Below are positions 31,983 through 43,194 of a DNA stretch of 64,000 nt, one piece after another. This DNA comes from Rhynchopus sp. YZ270_cl-10. Lineage: Eukaryota; Euglenozoa; Diplonemea; Diplonemida; Diplonemidae. The stretch covers positions 558,001 through 622,000 of the forward strand of contig OZ037922.1 of NCBI GenBank assembly GCA_964035575.1, written 5' to 3'. The notes under the pieces were generated by a model. That model saw only the letters and a list, made by a program, of their open reading frames with translations. It searched no databases and was not told where the DNA came from. The translations under genes and the position numbers were made by a program. Numbering within the stretch: position 1 is the stretch's first letter; the number at the start of each line of letters is the position of its first letter.

Positions 31983-32888
31983 GCGCTAATATCATACTTG
32001 GACCGCCCGAAATATATTTCGGGCATTTCGGGCGATTTCGGGCAAATTAGGGGCGGATTTCGGGCGATTTTGTGCGCCCGAAGTCGCCCGAAAACGCCCG
32101 AAATGCAGATTTCGGGCGAATTCGGGCGCTTTTTCCGTAGTGAAAACCGACTAGGTAGAGTTCTACTCATTTTCGCAAAAAACTTTTTATATTTGGAAAT
32201 ATTTGATGCCAAATCTGTCAAAATAAGCAAGAATCGAAAACTTTTGTACACCTGAGTGCACTTTGGAGGCCCGTGAGAATCACCACCAAATCACGGGTTT
32301 TCTGAATCATTTGCTTATTCCTACCCAAAACACACTATGAACCGGGTTTTCACTATTTTTTTGTATTTCAGGGTGAATTTTTGTGAATTTTCGGGTCACA
32401 GGGTGGTTCTGACCCATTCTCGGGGTGTTTCGGGCCTGTAGTTGCTCAGGAGATGCCCAAAAACGTGAAAAATCGCCTTTTTACGTTTTTAGTAGTATTT
32501 TAGTGTAAATTGTTGGGGAAATCGGTTTTATACGTGGCTGCTAACAGAGCTGCACTCATATAAGTTGGGGTCTACTAGGAATTTTTGCTCAATTTTTTTT
32601 TCTTTGAACAAATTTTGTGCCAATCTTTCAAATAAAGCGTTAGATTTTTACACTGATAGCATGCTTCCCAGCACACATAATATACTGGTTGTGCGCCCGA
32701 ATTCGCCCGAATCTGCCCGAAATCGCCCGAATTCGCCCGAATTCGCCCGAATTACGTATAAATTCCCTTTAAAACGCCCGAAATATATTTCGGGCACATT
32801 TCGGGCGCTCGGGATCCGCGCCCGAAAAATCCGCCCGAATTCGCCCGAAATATATTTCGGGCGGTCCAAGTATGTAATATGAGCGCAA
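31983..32888. mobile_element. Element 5: TIR element with TTCGGGCGA iterons
   Basis: Both ends carry CATACTTGGACCGCCCGAAA in inverted orientation inside a GCGCT-starting terminus, then the palindrome GCCCGAAATATATTTCGGGC and multiple TTCGGGCGA units. The inner 550 bp include the diverged repeat also seen at 28840-29290. There is no coding capacity and no clear target duplication. Confidence 0.8.
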
Positions 32889-33467
32889 AAGCTTTTCATT
32901 TTTTACACTGTGTAGCATACCTGTGTGTGACCTGTTCCAGAGTGACACCGACTTGTTATGGATAGCGACCGGCCGGCATGCTGTTAATGCAATTTGAGTC
33001 CCATCTCGTTTCGGGTGTGGAAGCGTTTGCTTCTGTGCTTCCGCAATTGTATTTTGTGGGTTTTGTCGTCTTCTTGATTCGGGTGACGACGCTCATGCAG
33101 AACTTGGGAAACATCTGTTTTCACAGCTGCTCATTGCCACGCCTGTCACTGAGGCATTTTAGCGTCCTTCTGCACCAATTTACCTCGACGGCGCTGACCA
33201 ACTGACATGAAAATGCCAGTTCTTCGATTATTTCATTTCCTGCGTTTCTATTCATCCTCTATGTTAGACTCAGCTGAAGTGGGTGACATGGTGAAGAGTG
33301 TAGTGTTGTGTTTCTGTAAGTGTGGGTGTTGGAACAATGCGAAAACGACAGAAACAGATGCATCGGGAGTGTGTTTACCAACTATTTGTTCTATAGTTTC
33401 GAGTTTATGAAAAATAAAATTAGAGTTAACTTTACAACCTTACCTCCGAGACACACCATAGCGTACA

Positions 33468-33808
33468 CACCGGCACCAATCAACAAACGTCTTGGGAAAG
33501 TTGTGGGTGTTGGAGAGGGAAACCCATGGCCTCCATATTTTTTGCGTGGCGCTCGTTGAGGAGGTTTATCATTGGCAGTGGGTCCTTGTGCTCAATAGTG
33601 AAGGACACTTCGTGACTTCCCTCTCTATGGTCGCCACAGCGAAACCCATTCTGATACCATTGTTCAGCCGTTTGAGTTTCCTTGAAGAAAGCTACAAGTC
33701 GAACTTTTCGTCTTCCATGCTTACTTGGGTCGTGCGTATTGAACTCCTCTGGTGCGTCCGCACTGTAGAATGATACTCGCGGATTGGTCTGATCATAAAA
33801 TTTATGCG
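33468..33808 (-). CDS. Unrecognised open stretch next to the GGTAAA array
   Basis: An open minus-strand frame of about 110 codons lacking a start (FYDQTNPRVSFYSADAPEEF, later FTIEHKDPLPMINLLNERHA) with strongly protein-like composition. Upstream it runs directly into the hexamer array. It may belong to the virus-like region; I do not recognise it. Confidence 0.35.
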
Positions 33809-34630
33809 AGGTAAAGGTAAAGGTAAAGGTAAAGGTAAAGGTAAAGGTAAAGGTAAAGGTAAAGGTAAAGGTAAAGGTAAAGGTAAAGGTAAAGGTAAAG
33901 GTAAAGGTAAAGGTAAAGGTAAAGGTAAAGGTAAAGGTAAAGGTAAAGGTAAAGGTAAAGGTAAAGGTAAAGGTAAAGGTAAAGGTAAAGGTAAAGGTAA
34001 AGGTAAAGGTAAAGGTAAAGGTAAAGGTAAAGGTAAAGGTAAAGGTAAAGGTAAAGGTAAAGGTAAAGGTAAAGGTAAAGGTAAAGGTAAAGGTAAAGGT
34101 AAAGGTAAAGGTAAAGGTAAAGGTAAAGGTAAAGGTAAAGGTAAAGGTAAAGGTAAAGGTAAAGGTAAAGGTAAAGGTAAAGGTAAAGGTAAAGGTAAAG
34201 GTAAAGGTAAAGGTAAAGGTAAAGGTAAAGGTAAAGGTAAAGGTAAAGGTAAAGGTAAAGGTAAAGGTAAAGGTAAAGGTAAAGGTAAAGGTAAAGGTAA
34301 AGGTAAAGGTAAAGGTAAAGGTAAAGGTAAAGGTAAAGGTAAAGGTAAAGGTAAAGGTAAAGGTAAAGGTAAAGGTAAAGGTAAAGGTAAAGGTAAAGGT
34401 AAAGGTAAAGGTAAAGGTAAAGGTAAAGGTAAAGGTAAAGGTAAAGGTAAAGGTAAAGGTAAAGGTAAAGGTAAAGGTAAAGGTAAAGGTAAAGGTAAAG
34501 GTAAAGGTAAAGGTAAAGGTAAAGGTAAAGGTAAAGGTAAAGGTAAAGGTAAAGGTAAAGGTAAAGGTAAAGGTAAAGGTAAAGGTAAAGGTAAAGGTAA
34601 AGGTAAAGGTAAAGGTAAAGGTAAAGGTAC
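33809..34630. repeat. Hexamer satellite (GGTAAA)n, about 137 copies
   Basis: A pure GGTAAA array with slight decay at the right end (GGTACA, GGTAAGGG, then two scattered units near 34727 and 34740). The period of six gives endless open frames (Gly-Lys, Leu-Tyr or Leu-Pro repeats) that are not genes. Confidence 0.97.
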
Positions 34631-34827
34631 AGGTAAGGGAAACAAGCCTGGGAGCATACTGGCACCTGAATCTATGGTCACCACACCCTTTAACTTTCCT
34701 TCAGTCCCACAGACACAGTCACAACCAGGTAAAGGGCGAGGTAAAGGGAGAGGTACAAAGCTTGGGAGTGGGCTCAGGAGCGAAGCCCCCTCGAGGGGTG
34801 AAACCCCTCGAGTCTGTGTGAAATGAA

Positions 34828-35376
34828 CACAACAGGTGCAATGAACAGACTGATGCTGTTGATAGGAGGGAAGAAGGCAGGGAACACAAGTCAGGCAATC
34901 AAGCAATACCATCGGAAATCACAATCGAACCCATCCTAGCCCTGCAGAAGATTAAGATCACCCCACCTGTAGCCTACGCAGTGAACTTCAGAACAGGATC
35001 CTTCCACGGCATCTTAGGCTTTGCTGAGAACACCATCATACGTAATGGTGACAATATTGCACCACACGTTGCAGACACCACGAACGGAATACAAGCAGTC
35101 GTTGTCCACTGTGATCTTGTGAACCCAAAGTACTCCTATCACAACTCAGGCACATCAGGCACCAAGTCACAAATCTTGTATGTTGTCAGCCCACCATCCC
35201 TCCCTCCCAGCAGCCTGTACAACGTGGTAGAACCTGGCAGCTCGTACTATGTCCCCACCAACAAAAACCCAGATCAACAGCACAAGGTTCTGGCTCACAG
35301 ACCAGAATGGGAAGCGCATCAACAACCAAGGTGAGAACGTCAACTATCATGGTATACTTCGCAAAGTAAAATCTAC
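34828..35376 (+). mobile_element. Minor-capsid (penton)-like gene fossil, Polinton-like
   Basis: The frame resembles the single-jelly-roll minor capsid protein of Polinton-like viruses: TIEPILALQKIKITPP and VAYAVNF early, VVVHCDLVNPKYS in the middle (compare the family's YVYCDLIEP block) and a PTNKN/ tail segment of the usual kind. It is broken (at least one break) and has no clear start codon. It is followed nine bases later by a small open gene. Confidence 0.55.
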
Positions 35377-35384
35377 ATACTAAA

Positions 35385-35603
35385 ATGTCATCCTGGTCAA
35401 ACCTAGTTAAGGAAAGCGAAAGTGTGAAGCGTCAGCTGAACAAGAGAACCTGGAGTGATTTGGTGGAGGGTAGTGGGGTAGACATGGAGGAGAAACAGCA
35501 GGAGAGGCAAGAAGAAAGAGATAACAAGAAGGTGCTTGATGCACTGGCTGACATCTCTAAGAGGCATGGTGTTGTGCTTCGGAATGGGTTGGTCACAATG
35601 TAA
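35385..35603 (+). CDS. Small charged protein after the capsid-like fossil
   Basis: A 72-residue frame beginning with ATG nine bases after the capsid-like fossil (MSSWSNLVKESESVKRQLNK). It is hydrophilic and helical (EEKQQERQEERDNKKVLDAL), with no family I recognise. Its position and strand suggest it belonged to the same viral transcription unit. Confidence 0.5.
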   Translation: MSSWSNLVKESESVKRQLNKRTWSDLVEGSGVDMEEKQQERQEERDNKKVLDALADISKRHGVVLRNGLVTM

Positions 35604-35647
35604 GTGTTCTATACATATCTGTGCGATATGTATTTTATTGCTTGCGT

Positions 35648-36010
35648 CTAGTTTATCTCTAATCCATTCCCTGTGATCTTGCCATACGCTGTCTCCCCTA
35701 GGATCTTGAGGATGAAGGTGGGGACACTCGCTATGTGCTGTACTCTGTCTATTGAGCTCTTGTTGTTGGGGTCTAGTGCATGGTAGATGTTTGATCGGAT
35801 GAGTTGTAGGTCTGCCTTGTGCTTCATCTTACGTACATCTTTCCCACTCTTCCCTATCTTTGAGGCATGTTTGTACTGCAGGTCGTGTATCATCGCACTT
35901 TCATCGAACCTTGATTTGCCTGGTGTTATGACGTCCTCCTTTGGTATCTCCTCCCCCTTCCATGCACGTTCAGCATTCTTCTCAAGGTCTTTGATTCTCT
36001 CCTCCAGCTT
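35648..36010 (-). mobile_element. Phospholipase A2-like (parvovirus VP1 type) frame of the virus-like region
   Basis: About 120 residues: a short coiled stretch (LEERIKDLEKNAERAWKG), then FDESAMIHDLQYKHA and KHKADLQLI, which match the HD-x-x-Y helix and following Asp helix of parvovirus VP1-type phospholipase A2 domains. Such domains occur in Polinton-like viruses, where they may aid membrane escape. The 5' end is not defined, and its upstream part overlaps the 3' end of the HNH gene in another frame. Confidence 0.5.
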
Positions 36011-36830
36011 TGTGTTTCATCTTGTGAGGCCGAGGGATCGTGAGCAAAAGACATTTGATTATGAGTGAACATGGAATGGCAAGACTTCTTACCTCGGTAA
36101 CCTTGCTCGTTTGGACGTACGTCATCATGTTTGGTGCCGCACAGGGGGATAACGTTGTTGATGGGGTCATGATTTTCCATGCGTAATGCAGGCATGGCGT
36201 ACACTTCTTCCGAGGGTACGAGGTGTACCGCTGTCACTTCGTTGTAGTGCTTCACTGGTCTTGATTTCGGTTCTGTATAGCCACAAACACAACATATTTT
36301 TCTGCCCGACACCATCATCGCAGCCCACTTCTCGTTCGCCAGTCTTTGTCTCTCCTCCCTAGATAATTTTGATGACCCTGAACCATGAGGTGCCATAGCG
36401 GCCTCAAAGACTATAGTGCGAATATCTACATCCCGCATTTGAGTTTGCATCGCAAGTGTGAGCTGCTTCTGCACCTCTAACAGTGATTCTCTAGCGACTA
36501 ACAGTGATTCGCTGGCTATCTGTAAGTGTGTGAAAAATGAAGGTATGATGACTAGAAACAACAAGTAGACCACTCGTCGTGCGTCTAAAAGGTCTGAGGT
36601 TCCCTACGCCACACAGACAGCACAACCACATGTAATGACTCAACTCAAAGGTTGAGTGAATAGAAACTACAAAAAGTTCTACAAGACACACACGTTGCGA
36701 ATGAGTCATGTTTGAAAATAAAATAAATGGTTGTGGAAAGCGAGAGTCATACCATCACCTTCGCCTCGAGATTGGTCTCCTGTACCAGAATGACTCTTCG
36801 GGTCTCACCCGAATCCACTTGTCTCCAGTC
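35926..36830 (-). CDS. HNH nuclease, header-intron type (HNH-1)
   Basis: The main exon (36519-35926, 197 residues) opens with a coiled stretch (IASESLLVARESLLEVQKQL) and has an HNH zinc-finger nuclease core: KICCVCGY, AVHLVPSEE, NNVIPLCGTKHDDV and a closing CHSMFTHN, giving the Cys pair, the His and the Asn of the fold. It is preceded by an acceptor CACACACTTACAG and a 233-bp intron whose donor is ATG|GTATGAC at 36753. The header exon reads back through ETNLEAKVM to about 36830; its start is not settled. The intron shares long stretches with that of the 39.9-kb gene. It ends inside the overlapping phospholipase-like frame. Likely a DNA-cutting protein carried by the element. Confidence 0.6.
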
Positions 36831-37192
36831 TCAATAGACACAACGTCCTGTACTCGTGCTGTCGAATTGCTGATAATAGGACTATGTAGACTCTTATTCG
36901 TAAGGAGAGAGTTTTGTGTAAGACCAAAATCCGAAGGAGCGTTGACGTTGTTGATACACCCATACACATAGATCTCAGGAGTGTCCAGGTTGGAGTCACG
37001 ATCATTATCCCCCGAAACTGTGTGGATGTGTTGTGTCCGAACCTGTTGTGATGTAGAGTAGGGAAACTGTGGTGTGGGGAACTGGACAAAAAAGATGAGG
37101 GGTGTTGCTTGTGTGGTGAAGAAATGAGGCTTTCTCTTCATTTTTCTAAATACATTCAGACACGAGACGTAAAACAGAATATATCGTCATTA

Positions 37193-39944
37193 TTAGTTTA
37201 ACGAAGAGAACCTGCATTTGCGACAACACTCTGTTCTACATCTCTGTTCTCTGCAAGAGTATTTGAAGTCATCAGAAGTGCTATGCACCTTGCATATTGG
37301 ACACTGCCACGGAACACCGCTTCTCTCTCCGTCGTCCCAGTCATGGAGATGATCAGGTTCTTCCCCTGGCTGCAACCCCGCCTTCTGAAGAATGTCCTGC
37401 TTCATCTCTGTTGATGCTTTCTCTCGGTGCAGTCGCAACGGACCCAGTCGTGAGGTCAGCTGACACAACCCCGCCTCGTTGAACAGCACACCCGTCACCT
37501 TTGCTGCAATTCGGGGTAAGTTCCCATGCGAAGAGGAGAAGATCACCGGAAAACACGTTATGTTGTTCCCCTGAAGGTACATGATGATAGGATGTTCCAT
37601 CGCAGCCTTCGCGATGGCCTCGTAGCCCCCGCTGATCCACTTGTTTGGGCTGAACTTCACTTGTGCTGCCGCAACGTACTTCAGTTTGTTGTCGACGAAG
37701 AAAGGTGTCAGGTACTCGATGGCAGGCTCATTCGGCTGATCTGATACAACGATACTACCGAAGTCCAAGGCATCTTTCACTTTATCATGTTCGCGAAAAG
37801 ATTCCACATGCCGCACAGGATGCTCAGGATCCACGCGCACAGATACTGAGACAGAGCTAACGTCATGTAGATGACCGCCGGCATAGTAATTCTTCAGTAA
37901 AAAGTTGGTGGAGCCGTATGCAATACGCTTCGCCGCCTCGAAGCTGTACAGCAAAGACTCCACATCCTTCTCGTGGTAGAGCTGCACAGAGGAATCAGCA
38001 ATGTAGGCTTCGCGGATATATGTTCCGACTTTAGTCTTGACGATCTCACACCAGCAACGCAACGCAAGTGGATGCAAGGCCCTGTCCTGTGGGGCCATCT
38101 CGTCACCAATAGTCAGCCCAAATTTGAAAAGCTCCGTTTTAGTGTTTTCCGGGAGATTTCCGTCTGTCAGCCAAGTGTGCACAGTCCCTTCGGGGAGTAC
38201 ATTTTCAAGTGACTTCAAGCGCATTTGTGCAGCTTCTGCAACTGTCTTAACTGCAGCACCCATCTCTATAGTCTTATGATGTTCTTCATAGGCCTTAGGG
38301 ATTCCCTCCAGCAGTGCCCTCGGTGTCGGAACGCAGAGGTGGACAAGCTGCTGCAGAACTGTTTCCTCATCGTAGCGTTTCTTCAGGTCTGGCCTCCTCT
38401 CCCACAAGAGTTCTAACGCATCCTTTGGAGGGATTTCTGGTACGAAATACTCGGCCGCACTTCGCTGAGACGGAGCAGCTACGGCATCCATCATGGCCAT
38501 TGTCACAGAACTAAACAAGAACAACACCGCGACTTCCTGCTTTAGTGTGGAATCTTGGTATGTGCAGAGGTCACGTAAGAGTGAACCAATGACGTCGTCT
38601 CTATCTTCTGCTTCGTGCAACCTCAACTGGTGAAGTTCATCGACACATATCACCAGAACCTTTCGTTTAGTTTCTTCCGACCCTGTAAATACGTGCGAAG
38701 ACACAATGTCGACTGCCTCTTGCAGGTTGTGGATACCTAGCGCGCTTTCCCACGAGCAGCCATGAAACATTAGCAGGTTGCGTCCAAATGTCAGCGCATC
38801 AGCACCTGGAATCCTCTTCAGATCGGTCTTTTCATTGTACGTTATCCTGACGAACTGCACGTCAAGCAAATCAGAAACCTTCACGTCACCCTGACAGAGC
38901 TCGTTGTGAAAGCGTGTCTTACCTTTCCCCATCTGCCCATACGCGCAGAAGTAGTGGGACCTGTTCTTGTTGCTAATATTGTCCCAAGCATACTCCCGCT
39001 CCTCTTTACTCCCCACATTCATAACACCCCGGATGTAACCGGCAGCTCCCTCCGTTGCCTGCTTAGCTCCATAGTATCTTCCTTCGAGCACCTTATTGTT
39101 CAGATTAGCATTAAAATCGAAGGTTACACCATCCAGTCTGCGTTTCTTCGCACTTGGACTCTCAGCATTGTCTCCAGACCAGCTCCGTTTAATTCTCTGC
39201 CGGGGTGTTCTCAGTGTCTCGCCATCGGAAGACACTGTTCTCGGGGGTGTCTCCTGTTCAGCTGCCCTCACCTCCAGCGCAAGCTGCTTGTCCAGAATCT
39301 CGGTCCACTTCTTCAACAGCTCCACATTATTCTGTAAGTATGTGTAAAATGAATGTACAAAACTAGAAAAAACAAAATAACAACAAAGTTGCACCACACT
39401 GTGCATCTCCAGTGCCGACAATTGTAACCCCAACACACACATGTTGCGAATGGGTCATGCTAGAAAAATATTTAAAAAAATGGGTGTGGAAAGAAGTAGA
39501 CCACTCGCCATGTCTCCAAAAGGTCCGAGGTTCCCTACGTCACACAGACAGTACAACCACATGTAATGACTCAACTCAAAGGTTAAGTGAATAGAAACTA
39601 CAAAGAGTTCTACACGACACACATGTTGCGAATGGGTCATGCTAGAAAGATAAAATAAAAATGGGTGTGAAAAGCAAGAGTCATACCGTCTTCTCCGCCT
39701 TGAACTCGGCGTGCATCTGCTTCACAGCGCTTTTTGTAGGAGGACCCAAAAACAGGTCGGCAAGTACAGGATGCAGGGTCACGTTGGAGTGCATGACATC
39801 GTTCGTGTCCCAAGCCGAAGCATTGTTGAATAACCTCGCCAACTCAGGAATCTGCCTCTGCAACATTTCCGCATCCTCCTTCAGCGTAGCGATTTCCCTC
39901 TTGGTCTCTGCAAAAGGGTCATCTGGACCAGCAACATCAGGCAT
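37193..39944 (-). CDS. Crinkler/RHS-type P-loop ATPase with restriction-fold nuclease and Zn ribbon
   Basis: Two exons, 39944-39687 and 39331-37193, joined in phase 0 over a 355-bp GTATGAC...TTACAG intron, give 798 residues. The order is: coiled header (FAETKREIATLKEDAEMLQR; 1-86), Ser/Arg-rich linker, P-loop ATPase with Walker A AYGQMGKGKTRF (about 213-222) and Walker B VLVICVDELHQL (about 310), then a helical region and a restriction-endonuclease-like domain around 620-680 (FFVDNKLKYVAAAQVKFS, with Q-x-K in place of E-x-K). It ends with a Cys-rich ribbon (PICKVHS, SCREQRCRTECCRKC). This architecture is that of CR effectors (Crinklers of oomycetes, RHS proteins of trypanosomes), which are thought to stem from transposon nucleases. 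The 5' flank shares a motif with 59.6-59.8 kb. The frame is intact. Confidence 0.75.
39332..39686 (-). other. Intron with internal duplication in the Crinkler-type gene
   Basis: The motif TTGCGAATGGGTCATGCTAG (plus strand) occurs twice, at about 39445 and 39630, and once more in the HNH-1 intron near 36697 and the HNH-3 intron near 63843. The segment between (39490-39612) is nearly the same as 36570-36690. The 3' end (TTCTAGTTTTGTAC then CACATACTTACAG) is conserved across the family. Confidence 0.75.
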
Positions 39945-40323
39945 TTTTTTGGGAAAGGGAAAGCGGTTGGGGTATATGAGGGGAAAAGGGGTTACGTTTC
40001 CTGTTGGCGTAATGATGTAGGTGTGTGGTGGTGTGGGGTGGAGACAACTGAAATGATTGATGGCATAGCAAAGATAAGGGGTGTGGGGTGTGGGGTTCTT
40101 ATTATATTTGTGATGACGTAGTAACCTAACGTTTGATCACAACCTTGGGATTCCCAACACACTTGCTTCTACAACACATCACCGTCACTATCTTGCTCCC
40201 CACACTTCCACTCGAACGCGCAAGCACATCTCGGGCTGAAGCCCCTCGAGGAACCTTCGGTTCTGAGTCTCTTGTCTTGATTGGAGGTACAGTAGTGTTC
40301 TTCGGGGTTGTTGTTGTTTTGTC
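39945..40323 (-). promoter_or_regulatory. 5' flank of the Crinkler-type gene, shared with 59.6-60.3 kb
   Basis: GGGAAAGGGAAAGCGGTTGG and GGGGTATATGAGGGG just upstream recur as GGAAGGGAAAGGGGTTGGGG / GGGATATGAG at 59636-59660 and 59788-59815. Further out, 40133-40200 matches 60223-60290 (AACCTTGGGATTCCCAACAC-type). On the minus strand 40323-40126 also has an open frame ending CCRSKCVGNPKVVIKR, of unknown family. Confidence 0.55.
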
Positions 40324-40684
40324 GGATCTCTGGCGAACTTCGGGTTCAGTACTAGTGTTGCGAGAGTGCGGGTGAGGCAGGACGTGGGAACTGAGGTCGG
40401 TGAGGGGTACACCAGTCCTGTTCTTCAAATTTATGCTCCAAAATTGTTAGGACCAATCCAAAAATCCCCAGGGTCCCCCCATTTTTTAGTGGGATTTCTG
40501 AACTTTGCCCAAAAATCGCGGAATTTTTTTTTCGCTCGCTACGCTCGCGGAGGTGCACCTTAAAATTTTCCCGCTCGCTGCGCTCGCGGAGGGGATTGGT
40601 TATTTTCCGCAAAATCCAGAAAAACCGAAAAAAACCCAGAAAACCCGACTCAGCGAGGAAAAAAAAAAAGCTAACTTAACCCCT
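40324..40684. mobile_element. Partial copy of the hAT-like element of 26.5 kb
   Basis: Nearly identical to 26718-27078, including the right terminus CTAACTTAACCCCTGG, but the left 260 bp and left terminal repeat are absent. It abuts the virus-like region directly. Confidence 0.85.
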
Positions 40685-40689
40685 GGTTG

Positions 40690-41765
40690 ACTCAAAATTA
40701 AACAAAAAATGCTGCAAACTTTATTTTCTTCCGCTCTAGATTTGCTTGCAGCAGTCTTCTCCTTCAAGAACGGGTGTATTCCCTTTTGAAACACCTCTGG
40801 GACGCAGCGCATTGACACTCCGCGGCCCCGGAGTGTTGCACTTGGGACTTACTTACAGGGAAACTTGATTATACAAAAAAACACACACACACCACCACCA
40901 CCAAAACCGGCGAACTCTTGGAATATAAACCATTGAAGGTTTGTCTTTCGCGGAGAATAAAACAAAGGCGCTGTCAAGATAGGACAAAAATCGATTTCTG
41001 TTCTGTGCATCTTGACAAATGATCACTGGGGGGGAAAAAAAAAGACACCCCAATGTTTGTTTGAACAACAACGACAAGAAGGGAGACAAGGGGAGGCCGG
41101 TTTTGTTCGAGCAAATACACAGCCTTACATAACCGACCCCTTCCCCTACCACTCTACACGATGACCATGTGCCCCGGGGAACATGCTAAAACGGAAGTTA
41201 CCTGCTGCATGAAATGCAGCAAGTGGTGAACAATGCAAAAAAAAAAAGCATGATATTTAGCGTGGTACCGGGGGGGATACATGGTCACTGTGCACCCATT
41301 TTACACTTTATGCGTCCAGGGAACCATAGTCCACACTGCGACACATAGACAAATCTGTTATCTCTGAGGGGATAACAGATATTATTGAAAAAAAATCCCC
41401 ATCAAATAGAGTCAAAATGCTTTGTTTTCTATTCGTTTGAATTGACACCAGAATGTCACAATAGAGGGGAGAAAGGAGGGAGATATAAAACCCCATTTTG
41501 CAAGTTTGTTTTGCGGAGTTCGCTTGAAAATCGTGGATACGAGATATCTCAGAAAACTTGAAAACAATGTATTGTCATCTTTCAAAAAATATTGGAAGAT
41601 GATCCTCTCGTGCTTAGTCACCTTAAAGAACGCCGCAAAAAAAACACATGAGGATTGCTAGGTTGCATGGGGTAGGTGCAAAACTGGTCATAGCCCAAAG
41701 TGGGGAGAAGCAAGGGGCCGTGTGATGAGAACTCAAAAAAATAACTGCAAGAGAAAAGATTGTTT
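40690..41765. other. Intergenic stretch without a gene
   Basis: Holds repeat B (ACACCTCTGGGACGCAGCGC at about 40790), a repeat D copy near 41597-41630 and the hairpin ATCTGTTATC/GATAACAGAT at about 41353-41380. No supported coding sequence. Confidence 0.5.
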
Positions 41766-42282
41766 CATATATGTACCGTTTTGGGCCGCTGTAATTGTGC
41801 TGTAATTGTGGTGTAATTGTGGTGTAATTGTGGTGTAATTGTGGCGTGATTGTGCTCAGTTTTGGTCAGTTCTGCTCAGTTCTGCGTAAGTGTGTGTACG
41901 TGTGCGTAAGTGTACGTAAGCGTGCGTAAGTGTTGGTACTTGTGGGTACGTGTGTGTAAGTGTGCAAAAACGGATTTTTTTGTTTTCTGCATGTTTCTCC
42001 TGCTCTCTTATCTTAAATTTAGTGCCCAATAATGCTGAAGGTCGGCCAACAAGACTTTGATAACATTTCTCTTAATATTGCACTTTTTTTGGCGTGGCTG
42101 CATAACCGATTCCCCGCGTTTCTACCAGTTGTCATGCCGGTTAGGGGGGCATTCACGTGTTGAAAAAAAATTGTTTTCGTTGGTGAATCTTTTAAACGCC
42201 GGCATTTGCATTTCCGGAATCCGTCCGGCCAGTGATGGGGTCAATTTGCCGAAATGGACACGTTCTCGTTGTTGGTCAATTC

Positions 42283-42648
42283 CGCAGTATACACAGTATA
42301 CACAGTATACACAGTATACACAGTATACACAGTATACACAGTATACACAGTATACACAGTATACACAGTATACACAGTATACACAGTATACACAGTATAC
42401 ACAGTATACACAGTATACACAGTATACACAGTATACACAGTATACACAGTATACACAGTATACACAGTATACACAGTATACACAGTATACACAGTATACA
42501 CAGTATACACAGTATACACAGTATACACAGTATACACAGTATACACAGTATACACAGTATACACAGTATACACAGTATACACAGTATACACAGTATACAC
42601 AGTATACACAGTATACACAGTATACACAGTATACACAGTATACACAGG
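42283..42648. repeat. 9-bp satellite (GTATACACA)n, about 40 copies
   Basis: A pure array that ends sharply at GGGGATTGGG, beyond which a different satellite begins. Period nine produces long spurious frames in several registers. Confidence 0.97.
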
Positions 42649-42655
42649 GGATTGG

Positions 42656-43194
42656 GAGTACAGTACAGTACAGTACAGTACAGTACAGTACAGTACAGTA
42701 CAGTACAGTACAGTACAGTACAGTACAGTACAGTACAGTACAGTACAGTACAGTACAGTACAGTACAGTACAGTACAGTACAGTACAGTACAGTACAGTA
42801 CAGTACAGTACAGTACAGTACAGTACAGTACAGTACAGTACAGTACAGTACAGTACAGTACAGTACAGTACAGTACAGTACAGTACAGTACAGTACAGTA
42901 CAGTACAGTACAGTACAGTACAGTACAGTACAGTACAGTACAGTACAGTACAGTACAGTACAGTACAGTACAGTACAGTACAGTACAGTACAGTACAGTA
43001 CAGTACAGTACAGTACAGTACAGTACAGTACAGTACAGTACAGTACAGTACAGTACAGTACAGTACAGTACAGTACAGTACAGTACAGTACAGTACAGTA
43101 CAGTACAGTACAGTACAGTACAGTACAGTACAGTACAGTACAGTACAGTACAGTACAGTACAGTACAGTACAGTACAGTACAGTACAGTACAGT
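42656..43194. repeat. 5-bp satellite (GTACA)n, about 107 copies
   Basis: A pure GTACA array with one disturbed unit at its right end (CAGTCAGTAC). It is separated from the 9-bp array by only about 10 bp. Confidence 0.97.

Larger units (their letters stand above)
33000..40323. mobile_element. Polinton-like virus fossil region with nuclease genes
   Basis: A block about 7 kb long with genes on both strands: a minor-capsid-like frame and a small companion on the plus strand, and on the minus strand a phospholipase A2-like frame, an HNH gene and a Crinkler/RHS-type nuclease gene. The first two virus-type genes suggest a Polinton-like virus or relative. The capsid-type frame is broken; no major capsid, polymerase or integrase is recognisable, so the element is incomplete. 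No terminal repeats could be defined. Age cannot be set; the nuclease genes look intact and so may be younger or maintained. Confidence 0.6.

Noticed and set aside
29650-32251. Very long frames (590-790 codons) on both strands rich in Cys-Thr-Cys-Val or His-Arg-Tyr-Thr-Gly repeats
   Set aside because: They are read-throughs of the (CCTGTGTA)n satellite; an 8-bp unit gives a 24-bp codon cycle without stops in several frames.
33692-34912. Frames of Gly-Lys, Leu-Tyr and Leu-Pro dipeptide repeats
   Set aside because: Products of the (GGTAAA)n array, open in every register on both strands.
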